From: HGM04593 sp964512955
GTDB lineage: Bacteria > Bacteroidota > Bacteroidia > Bacteroidales > Bacteroidaceae
DNA length: 48,647 bases
Assembly: GCA_964512955.1 (NCBI GenBank)
Contig: CAZEKX010000007.1
Coordinates: 1-48,647, forward strand
Direction of reading: 5' to 3'
Each line of letters starts with the position of its first letter. Within the stretch, counting starts at the first letter, position 1. Below are positions 35,552 to 41,956 of this stretch, in pieces. The notes beneath the pieces are model-generated. The model was given only the letters and a program-made list of their open reading frames with translations, was not told where the DNA came from and searched no databases. The position numbers were made by a program, and so were the translations under genes.

Positions 35552-36685
35552 TTACCCCCCCGTTATAACATTCTTTAATAAATGCGATATATTTTCCTCG
35601 AATTGTTGTTGTGTGAATTTTTCTTTAAATATTTTGTATCCGTTCTCACCAAGAATTGTACACAGGTTGTGGTCGCTGAGTAGTTTCGCTATGTTCCGGG
35701 ATAGTTCTTCGGGGGTGTTGGATTGCTGTATTATTCCATTTACCATAGGTTCTACAATGTCGCTTATACCACCTGTATTAGTAGTGATAATTGGCAGTTT
35801 ATGTTGCATTGCTTCTATTAAAACTAGTGGAAATGCATCGTCGTTAGTTGGGTGCAAGAATATATTTGCTTCATCGAAAAAACGTTCTTTATCCTCACCA
35901 TAGCGAGGACCATTGTATATAACAACTTCATCTAATCCGCGTTTCTTAACCTCTTGCTCAAATTTTTCTCTTGTTATCTCTTTGCTTTCGCCACCGACAA
36001 AGTTACATATAAATTTATATCCTTTCTCTTTTAATATTTTGCAGGCATCCAACAGAATATATACTCCTTTGCTTTCTATTAAATTAGAAAGAAATAATAA
36101 ACCGGGTATTGGGTTGTTGCGTTCAAAATGTGGTTCTTCCTCAAAAATATCGGGTATTCCATTTGGGCAAATTATCACCTGTTCGCGTTTTACAATCTTT
36201 TCTATGTCGGGGTACAAACGCCAGGAAAGCAGTATTACTTTTGTGTTTCGATATACAAGTGGTAATAGCCATTTGTGGGGGGTGCGATTTACATCGTAGT
36301 TCATTCCTTTGTTGTGCTGATGGATAATTATTCTCCTACGGAATAATTTGCACAAAAATACAAATGGTGCATCTTTAAGAAATCCTTTGCCATGGCAGGT
36401 AATGGCAAGATAGCATAATGCGTATCTGTATCTTATAAGCATTAAGATGGTTTTTATATATGCACCAATAAAACGAATATATTTTTTTAAAGAATTTTTG
36501 CCTATTTCGTTCATTGAACGTGATGTGGACAGGTTTACAAAATGGCAATCGAATTCCTCTTGTATTTTTTTGCAATCCTTTATGTATTGGCTCACCATAG
36601 CGGAACCATGTACCGGTGGTGGCAGTGGTGTAATAAATAATACACGTGGTTTTTTACCCTTTGGCTTATTCTTGTTTTCTTCCAT
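35552..36685 (-). CDS. GT4-family glycosyltransferase
   Basis: 377 aa, GT-B fold. Start P-R-V-L-F-I-T-P-L-P-P-P-V-H-G-S is a common N-terminal phosphate loop; the C-terminal half has L-F-L-S-N-L-I-E-S-K-G near 201-211, Y-N-G-P-R-Y-G-E-D-K and L-H-P-T-N-D-D-A-F-P-L-V-L-I-E. The first acidic residue of the usual E-x7-E is Asp here. It shares M-E-E-N-K-N-K and its leader with wzx. It is preceded in the transcript by modules B, A and C. The gene ends with G-G-stop written across seven G residues. Confidence 0.87.
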   Translation of the reverse strand: MEENKNKPKGKKPRVLFITPLPPPVHGSAMVSQYIKDCKKIQEEFDCHFVNLSTSRSMNEIGKNSLKKYIRFIGAYIKTILMLIRYRYALCYLAITCHGKGFLKDAPFVFLCKLFRRRIIIHQHNKGMNYDVNRTPHKWLLPLVYRNTKVILLSWRLYPDIEKIVKREQVIICPNGIPDIFEEEPHFERNNPIPGLLFLSNLIESKGVYILLDACKILKEKGYKFICNFVGGESKEITREKFEQEVKKRGLDEVVIYNGPRYGEDKERFFDEANIFLHPTNDDAFPLVLIEAMQHKLPIITTNTGGISDIVEPMVNGIIQQSNTPEELSRNIAKLLSDHNLCTILGENGYKIFKEKFTQQQFEENISHLLKNVITGG

Positions 36686-36699
36686 TTGTTAGAACTTTT

Positions 36700-36726
36700 A
36701 CCGCCTAACCAAAATGGTTAGGCGGT
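36700..36726 (-). promoter_or_regulatory. Leader hairpin module C, copy 2 (before GT4)
   Basis: A perfect 12-bp stem (ACCGCCTAACCA and complement) with a 3-nt loop, 14 bp before the start codon, the same distance as before wzx. The bases between hairpin and start and the first seven codons also match copy 1 closely, so the whole 5' block was duplicated. Confidence 0.75.
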
Positions 36727-36778
36727 ACTTTGCATGATAGTAGTGCTGTTATTAAGTTTAAATATTCCCCATAGAAGA

Positions 36779-36955
36779 GGTGCAGGATATCATTAATCAC
36801 TTACCGGTGGGCATCGCCAAACGCCCTGAACTACGCAATCAATGATACCTACACCTCATGTGTTGGTAATTACTTACTTTGTGGGTGTATAGTTACTTAT
36901 GTGTTAAATTTGGCGAATTTTCCGGTAACTACCCTTGAATAAGTAAATACTTATA
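36779..36955. repeat. Intergenic module A, copy 2
   Basis: About 177 bp aligned end to end with copies 1 and 3. The inner stem is GGGC/GCCC here against AGGTGT/ACACCT in copy 3, and GGGT..AGTTAC pairs with GTAACT..ACCC in the right domain. It lies between module C (36700-36726) and module B (37075-37349) in the 657-bp gap upstream of the GT4 gene. The remaining gap DNA (36956-37074) is T-rich and featureless. Confidence 0.85.
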
Positions 36956-37074
36956 TTCCTTGAATTACTATTTCGTTATATTTTTTACTATATAAAATAA
37001 TTACAGTGCAAAATAACTGCTTTTATTGGTTATATACAAACTTTTTTCTCTTTTTTTTATTCTATTTTTCTTTA

Positions 37075-37349
37075 TTATTTGCCGTTTATTGTCTTTCTTA
37101 ACGATTTATGAGCAGGCGAACCATTAATTTATGAATGGTTCTTGGGCAATTTGAACATTTATTTTGTTTTTATCATCGCTCTTGCCAATGCTCCGGCATA
37201 GGTGCTCCCTCTATTGGGGTGGGGAGTTTTTTTAAAATGTAGTCCCATGTATTATGGCTGTCGTCGCGACAGCCATAATACATATAAGACTACTTGTTAC
37301 AAAATACAAAACTTGATATTTGTGTTATTAAAGTAATAACTGCTATTTT
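37075..37349. repeat. Intergenic module B, copy 1: 275-bp direct repeat, left arm
   Basis: Identical to 38752-39026 except for one C/T difference at position 37104. It contains GAACCATT/AATGGTTC (8-bp stem), a CTCCC..GGGAG stem and a perfect 17-bp hairpin with a 3-nt loop (ATGTATTATGGCTGTCG at 37247-37263, complement at 37267-37283), enclosed by GTAGTC/GACTAC. The stop codon of the neighbouring gene (37343-37345) lies inside the repeat. The two arms are 1677 bp apart and flank two genes. Confidence 0.95.
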
Positions 37350-38245
37350 GCAAGCAGGAAACCTGCTATTATACCAATAATACCAATGACAAATCCAGCC
37401 CATCCAATATTTATACTTTTGACACTATATTCAATGGACTTTTCTGTTACTGTGTGTTGCCATTCTGTTTGTACCTTCATGTGAAGGTGATTTATGCTTT
37501 CAATGGTGTTTTTTATATTAAAATAGCATTGACGTTCTTTCTTATGATTCTCATTGTTGTGAGCCAATGAGAATGTTATATTGTAAATGGAATTGTATAA
37601 TGCATTAAAATATAGTTCCTCTCCCTTCGCGTTTATATATAAATTTTCGATTGTTCGTATATGTTTACCTCGTGTTATGAAATCGTTTTTTGAATTGCTC
37701 TTGCAAAGAAAACTATTGGAGATTTTTTTTATTCGGGTTTTGTAAGTGTTAAAGATTATCTCATACTGCGATAAATAGAAAAGCAATGCAGGATTGTTTA
37801 TCTCACTTATGTTAACCTTTTTCCAATTTTTATTTACAAAAACTCTTAGATTTCCATCTGCTGATTCATCGTTGAAGAATTCGTGCTCATGGTAGAACTC
37901 TTTTAATTTATGATATATAGCCGGTGGAAATGTGTCGTTTCTGAATAGTGGCGACTTTGTGTTACGTTCAAATGTATATTGGTGTAGACCGTTTCTGCTT
38001 TTGCTGTCAAGCACAAAGTCGAAAGAATATTCTGTTAGTTCTTTGTAACAATTTCTCACCGTTATTCTGAAATCTTCTGTGTTGATAAGTGATATATCAA
38101 TGAATAATTTCTCTTCGGGAGATTTCTCCATATTATCCGAAAAATCGGTTATGGAAATAACTTTATCTTTGTCTATTATATCATGTATACCATGTAATGA
38201 ACAAGGCATCCATAATACGCAGTAAGACTTCTGTGTTTGTTTCAT
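37343..38245 (-). CDS. Hypothetical protein with one C-terminal membrane helix (cassette gene 2)
   Basis: 300 aa, not recognised. The bulk is soluble, with mixed helix and strand and many Asn, Lys and aromatic residues; residues about 279-299 (I-G-W-A-G-F-V-I-G-I-I-G-I-I-A-G-F-L-L) form one Gly-rich membrane helix at the very C-terminus, so it may be tail-anchored with most of the protein cytoplasmic. No signal peptide, no nucleotide-binding or transferase motif. With the small gene upstream (gap 19 bp) it forms a pair bounded by 275-bp direct repeats, unlike any standard polysaccharide gene. It could be a membrane-acting effector or a cargo gene; that is speculation. Confidence 0.7.
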   Translation of the reverse strand: MKQTQKSYCVLWMPCSLHGIHDIIDKDKVISITDFSDNMEKSPEEKLFIDISLINTEDFRITVRNCYKELTEYSFDFVLDSKSRNGLHQYTFERNTKSPLFRNDTFPPAIYHKLKEFYHEHEFFNDESADGNLRVFVNKNWKKVNISEINNPALLFYLSQYEIIFNTYKTRIKKISNSFLCKSNSKNDFITRGKHIRTIENLYINAKGEELYFNALYNSIYNITFSLAHNNENHKKERQCYFNIKNTIESINHLHMKVQTEWQHTVTEKSIEYSVKSINIGWAGFVIGIIGIIAGFLLAK

Positions 38246-38264
38246 GAAATTTTTTAAATGTGTT

Positions 38265-38561
38265 TTATATACCTAGTATATATTTAAAGATAAAGTTTTG
38301 TATTTTTTCTTTCGTTGTAAGACGTGGACTTAAGTCGTTGTTGAATGTTGTTGCATATTTTGTCGCTTTCCATGTTGCCGATGTAAGTGTTGCACCGTAT
38401 GCAATGAAACCTGCAGCAGCCAACTCTGTTATACATCTCTCTGTTACTTTTGTTTGAAGTTCTTCGAGCGTTCCTCGACCTTTCTCGCACACGTACTTTA
38501 AAGCGGGTATTAACTCATTGATTTTTGTAGAACCACTGTTCGATAAAATTTTCTCTTCCAT
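38265..38561 (-). CDS. Hypothetical small protein (cassette gene 1)
   Basis: 98 aa from the ATG at 38561 (a TTG extension of eight codons is less likely). Not recognised. A helical N-terminal half (K-I-N-E-L-I-P-A-L-K-Y-V-C-E-K-G-R-G-T-L-E-E-L) is followed by a small-residue-rich helix (I-T-E-L-A-A-A-G-F-I-A-Y-G-A-T-L-T-S-A-T-W), and a basic/aromatic C-terminus. It precedes the tail-anchored-like gene, probably in one transcript, inside the direct-repeat-bounded cassette. Confidence 0.6.
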   Translation of the reverse strand: MEEKILSNSGSTKINELIPALKYVCEKGRGTLEELQTKVTERCITELAAAGFIAYGATLTSATWKATKYATTFNNDLSPRLTTKEKIQNFIFKYILGI

Positions 38562-38751
38562 GACAATATATACATTTCTGTGCAACGAATCCTTTTATAG
38601 AGTTGTTGCACTTGTTTATTTATACTCAACAATTTATGTGAGTGGTTTAGGCGATTTCTTAATGCAAAAATATATTATTCTTTCTTTATTAAGAGCAAAA
38701 TGTGATAATAAATATTGTATCTATTTAATATTTAACATTTTTTTATCCTTT

Positions 38752-39026
38752 TTATTTGCCGTTTATTGTCTTTCTTAATGATTTATGAGCAGGCGAACCA
38801 TTAATTTATGAATGGTTCTTGGGCAATTTGAACATTTATTTTGTTTTTATCATCGCTCTTGCCAATGCTCCGGCATAGGTGCTCCCTCTATTGGGGTGGG
38901 GAGTTTTTTTAAAATGTAGTCCCATGTATTATGGCTGTCGTCGCGACAGCCATAATACATATAAGACTACTTGTTACAAAATACAAAACTTGATATTTGT
39001 GTTATTAAAGTAATAACTGCTATTTT
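38752..39026. repeat. Intergenic module B, copy 2: 275-bp direct repeat, right arm
   Basis: Second arm of the near-perfect direct repeat, same orientation as 37075-37349. Its hairpin is at 38924-38940 and 38944-38960. A CCTGTACAGG palindrome follows at 39037-39046, as a longer one does after copy 3. It lies in the 655-bp gap (38586-39240) between the deacetylase and the cassette; 38586-38751 is AT-rich with nothing else seen. Confidence 0.95.
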
Positions 39027-39070
39027 ATGTTGCCCTCCTGTACAGGTGTGTCTCCCTGTGAAGGTAAAAA

Positions 39071-39165
39071 GTGAAGGTACACAAATTGCGCTTAGCGGAT
39101 AACAGAGCAATCTATGTACCTACACGACATGGATAAATATAATCATAGGTCGCTAAGGTACAATA
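39071..39165. repeat. Structured element resembling module A
   Basis: AGGTACA..ATTGC at 39075-39089 pairs with GCAAT..TGTACCT at 39107-39121, followed by TACACGACATGG, which recalls the TACACCTCATGG after the left domain of module A. It is too diverged to call a fourth copy. It sits on the far side of module B relative to the order seen at 41535-41900. Confidence 0.5.
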
Positions 39166-39240
39166 TGAATGAGCGTTTTGCAAGTTTTTTGCTATATTTT
39201 TTATTATTTTTAATGTTTTTTTATCAATTGTAACTATAAA

Positions 39241-40089
39241 CTATATTTTTACCATTGGTGCATTATGCCAATCTATGTTTCTATTGGCAGTTGCAATATC
39301 TGTGAATTTGAAATCGTTAAGGTATTTTCGTAACTTGTTTTCTGCTCCTTTTATTCCAACATAGGACTTAAAGCAACGTGTTAATGGCAAGCCTTGCAAT
39401 ATGGGTTGGTCGCCATCTAGGTCACGTGGATGTATGTATGCCAAATTGTATTTTTCGTTTTGTTTTGTTAGGTACTTGATGAGTTTATATGGGAATAAAC
39501 GAAAATATCCACCACCGGAATATATAACAGGACGGTTGAATATGTTACTTATGCTTATAGGCAGTTCTTTTATTCTTTTACCATTGTACTCTATGATACT
39601 TGGTTCCACCGATTTATACTGTGGTAAGCCACCATGAGCGTGTTTTGCCGGAAAAACAGAACAGTCAATCTCTATGCCAAGGTTGGTAAGTGTTTCAAAT
39701 GCCCATGCTTCGCTTTCACGTATTGAGAAACCGGGCGCACGAAAATATTTTACCGGTTTTCCTGTGATATCTTCCAATAGTTTTATTGATTTATCTACGT
39801 CGTTTCGAAACTCATTGGGCGTTTGTTGCCACACCAATTGATGTGTCATTGTGTGGCTCCCTATCTCGTATTTTTCTGATATCTTGCGTACAATATCGGG
39901 GTAGGTCTTGGCTATCCATCCTATGACAAAGAAAGTTGCTTGAGTGTTAGTGTCGTCTAAAATACTAAATATGCGCTCCATATTCCGGTGTATGCGTACC
40001 TGAAAATTGCTCCATGTTTCTTCGCTACGGGTAGAGTCGAAGTCGAGTAGGTGAAACCACTCTTCTACATCAAATGTAAGTATGTTCAT
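39241..40089 (-). CDS. Polysaccharide deacetylase (NodB homology, DUF3473)
   Basis: 282 aa. Metal-dependent de-N-acetylation of a GlcNAc-like residue in the glycan or its lipid-linked precursor. Seen: F-D-V-E-E-W-F-H near residue 5-12 (catalytic and metal Asp), G-S-H-T-M-T-H near 77-83 (H-x3-H metal ligands), and R-A-P-G-F-S near 117-122. The C-terminal part matches DUF3473, as in exosortase-linked deacetylases, but no exosortase is here. There is no signal peptide, so it probably acts in the cytoplasm. Its start is 1 bp after the upstream acyltransferase stop. Confidence 0.9.
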   Translation of the reverse strand: MNILTFDVEEWFHLLDFDSTRSEETWSNFQVRIHRNMERIFSILDDTNTQATFFVIGWIAKTYPDIVRKISEKYEIGSHTMTHQLVWQQTPNEFRNDVDKSIKLLEDITGKPVKYFRAPGFSIRESEAWAFETLTNLGIEIDCSVFPAKHAHGGLPQYKSVEPSIIEYNGKRIKELPISISNIFNRPVIYSGGGYFRLFPYKLIKYLTKQNEKYNLAYIHPRDLDGDQPILQGLPLTRCFKSYVGIKGAENKLRKYLNDFKFTDIATANRNIDWHNAPMVKI

Positions 40090-40090
40090 T

Positions 40091-40666
40091 TTATTTGCGT
40101 GTAGGTATTTGTTTTACAACTTTTGCCGGTCTTCCTGTGGCTATACTCCATGCAGGAATATCTTTTGTAACTAATGAACCTGCTCCCACTATTGCACCTT
40201 CTCCTATTGTAACACCTGGCATTACGAATGATTCCATTCCTATAAGGCATCCTTTTTTTAGTACAATGGGTTTTACAATATATCCAAGGTTCATGTAATC
40301 GTCTCCAACACTATAGTTGCTAAAATCTCTTTGATGACATAATAATCTGACGCCGGCAGCAATACTTACGTGGTCTTCCAATGTAATCATATCGGCATGA
40401 CCTATATCAACTCGTACATAATCACCAATAAAACACTCCTTACCTACTTTACAACCCATCATACGCATTAGTATTGGACGAACTTTTCTCGGATTGACAG
40501 GGTGAAGTATGGGCCAATCCATCATCTTTTCAAGACGTTTACTGTATATGTTTCCAAAGAATTTTTTAAAAACTTTGGCAAGTGATACATCTCCATACTC
40601 TTCTTTGCTGTAGTTGAAGCCTAGAAAACGTAAAAAACGATATGTTAAACTTAATTTCTTTGCCAT
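40091..40666 (-). CDS. Hexapeptide-repeat acyltransferase (WcaF/colanic-type)
   Basis: 191 aa. Hexapeptide beta-helix from about 70 to 180 with C-F-I-G-D-Y-V-R-V-D-I, L-E-D-H-V-S-I-A-A-G-V and the final G-A-G-S-L-V-T-K-D-I-P-A-W-S-I-A-T-G-R-P-A-K-V-V. The L-L-C-H-Q-R-D segment holds the probable catalytic His. It would O-acetylate a repeat-unit sugar. It lies between the WecG-like GT (9-bp gap) and the deacetylase (1-bp gap). Confidence 0.88.
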   Translation of the reverse strand: MAKKLSLTYRFLRFLGFNYSKEEYGDVSLAKVFKKFFGNIYSKRLEKMMDWPILHPVNPRKVRPILMRMMGCKVGKECFIGDYVRVDIGHADMITLEDHVSIAAGVRLLCHQRDFSNYSVGDDYMNLGYIVKPIVLKKGCLIGMESFVMPGVTIGEGAIVGAGSLVTKDIPAWSIATGRPAKVVKQIPTRK

Positions 40667-40675
40667 TGTACCTAT

Positions 40676-41437
40676 TTATTGATAATATCTTCTACCTAAT
40701 ATTCGTGAATATAAAATGTTTGTACCCCATTTACATAGTAGTGCAAAATGGTGAAAATACCAACCTATTTTACTAAGATTCATTTTGCGCCAAAATATTC
40801 CGGTAAGTCCCAATTTCTTAAATATCTTTGGTGGGTGTTTTATTTGCCCAAGCGAAAAACGAAATGCGGCACCTACGCCTATGCATATTTTTTTATCGAG
40901 ATATGGTAACAGTTGCACTGCAAAATAATCTTGTTTGGGTGCACGTAACGAAAGCCAAACGATATTTGCTCCACTTTCATTTATTTTTTTTGCTATGTTG
41001 CAATAGTCGTATTCATGAAGTTCGCAAAAGGGGGGGGGGTATGCTCCAACAATTTGTGTATTGTTGTTTGCATATTTTTTTTTCATTTCGGTAAGTGTTT
41101 CCTCGGTATCGCCTAAAAGAAAGTGTTTTATGCTGCTCTCCTTATCGTTGAGAAGAGTAGTAAATATGTCGGGACCAACTGTGCGTTGTACATCCTTCAG
41201 CCCCCAAAGGCGTGCCATCCACACAAGGGGCATACCATCGGGGGTACATAAAAGAGCATTATTCATAATGTGACGATAGTCTTCGTTGCAACGTTTATTT
41301 GCATAGGCTACTGTGCGCACATTGGAAACACATATATAGTGGTTTTGCTTCTCTTTTATTGCACTTTTGATGCTTTCTATGGTTTTGGCAGGTGTTGTAC
41401 GCGATATATATATATTGCCAATACGGTATCGGTCCAT
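40676..41437 (-). CDS. WecG/TagA/CpsF-family glycosyltransferase
   Basis: 253 aa from the ATG at 41437; a longer frame to 41485 would translate through leader hairpin C and is rejected. GT26 family: transfers ManNAc, ManNAcA or a similar sugar onto a lipid-linked acceptor. Motifs: N-A-L-L-C-T-P-D-G-M-P-L-V-W, G-D-T-E-E-T, A-Y-P-P-P-F and V-W-L-S-L-R-A-P-K-Q-D. The usual G-A-P-K-Q-E is R-A-P-K-Q-D here. The three prolines are encoded inside ten consecutive C residues (41030-41039 on the plus strand as G), currently in frame. Modules B, A and C form its leader. Confidence 0.9.
   Translation of the reverse strand: MDRYRIGNIYISRTTPAKTIESIKSAIKEKQNHYICVSNVRTVAYANKRCNEDYRHIMNNALLCTPDGMPLVWMARLWGLKDVQRTVGPDIFTTLLNDKESSIKHFLLGDTEETLTEMKKKYANNNTQIVGAYPPPFCELHEYDYCNIAKKINESGANIVWLSLRAPKQDYFAVQLLPYLDKKICIGVGAAFRFSLGQIKHPPKIFKKLGLTGIFWRKMNLSKIGWYFHHFALLCKWGTNILYSRILGRRYYQ
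41030..41039 (-). repeat. Ten-base homopolymer in the WecG-like gene
   Basis: Ten G on the plus strand, ten C in the coding strand, encoding part of Tyr and three Pro. In an AT-rich genome such a tract is unlikely by chance and is a classic slipped-strand site; gain or loss of one base would truncate the enzyme after about 140 residues. Confidence 0.9.
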
Positions 41438-41460
41438 TGTTTTTTTTATATGTATTATAT

Positions 41461-41478
41461 TTAGCCAAAAATGGCTAA
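41461..41478 (-). promoter_or_regulatory. Leader hairpin module C, copy 3 (before the WecG-like gene)
   Basis: TTAGCCA and its complement around a 4-nt A loop, 7-bp stem, 23 bp before the start codon at 41437. The AGCCA/TGGCT core equals that of copy 1 before wzx, but the GC-rich outer part is missing. Confidence 0.6.
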
Positions 41479-41534
41479 ACTGCATTGTGTACTTACTTTA
41501 ATATGGTTTTTGTCTTTAAATCTTCTCCAAAAGG

Positions 41535-41715
41535 GGTGTAGACTATCATGGATTACCTACCGGAAGGTGTCGCCGAACACCTGTAACTATGCAACAAATG
41601 ATGCCTGCACCGGGGTGGGAGGCATTCACTTACTTGGCGGGTGCATAGTTACTTATGTGTTAAGTTTGGCGAATTTTCCCGGTAACTGCCCTTGAAGAAG
41701 TAAATACTTTGTATG
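41535..41715. repeat. Intergenic module A, copy 3
   Basis: About 180 bp, aligned throughout with copies 1 and 2. Differences fall in pairs in places: AGGTGT/ACACCT replaces the GGGC/GCCC inner stem of copy 2, and GGTGTAG/CTGCACC keeps the outer stem with a T-G wobble. The right domain GGGT..AGTTAC/GTAACTGCCC is intact. It directly adjoins module B copy 3. Confidence 0.85.
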
Positions 41716-41719
41716 TGGT

Positions 41720-41900
41720 TACTCTACCTGCATAGAGGTGGAGGGTGTTTCTTTGAAAATTTGTAGCCCCATGTATTATGAATGTCATCGCGACATCCAT
41801 AATACATGTAAGACTACGGTGTGTTTTCATAGTAATAGTTCTTATTACAAATTCAAAACTTAATATTTTATTTGTTATTCAATATAAGAACTATTATATT
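41720..41900. repeat. Intergenic module B, copy 3 (diverged, shorter)
   Basis: Similar to the second half of copies 1 and 2: a GGTGGAG-like lead-in, the GTAG..ATGTATTATG hairpin (41771-41786 and 41792-41807, one mismatch) ending in GACTAC, and a trailing CAAAACTTAATATTT segment. In the hairpin a C-G pair of copies 1 and 2 is an A-T pair here. The first 100 bp of the longer copies are absent. Confidence 0.75.
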
Positions 41901-41907
41901 GTATTGT

Positions 41908-41925
41908 CTCTCCTGTACAGGAGAG
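41908..41925. repeat. 18-bp perfect palindrome after module B copy 3
   Basis: CTCTCCTGTACAGGAGAG, 32 bp from the stop of the DUF4062 gene. Its CCTGTACAGG core recurs at 39037-39046 after module B copy 2. It could be a dimer-binding operator or part of the module. Confidence 0.7.
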
Positions 41926-41956
41926 TGCTTGTGTGGTGTTATACCTTATATATTTT

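Noticed and set aside
41438..41485. Upstream extension of the WecG-like protein to 41485
   Set aside because: It would translate through leader hairpin C, and the conserved protein starts at the ATG at 41437.
30909..41900. Insertion sequence or transposon remnants as explanation of the A and B modules
   Set aside because: No transposase frame, no terminal inverted repeats at the module edges and no target duplications were seen. A MITE origin is not excluded.
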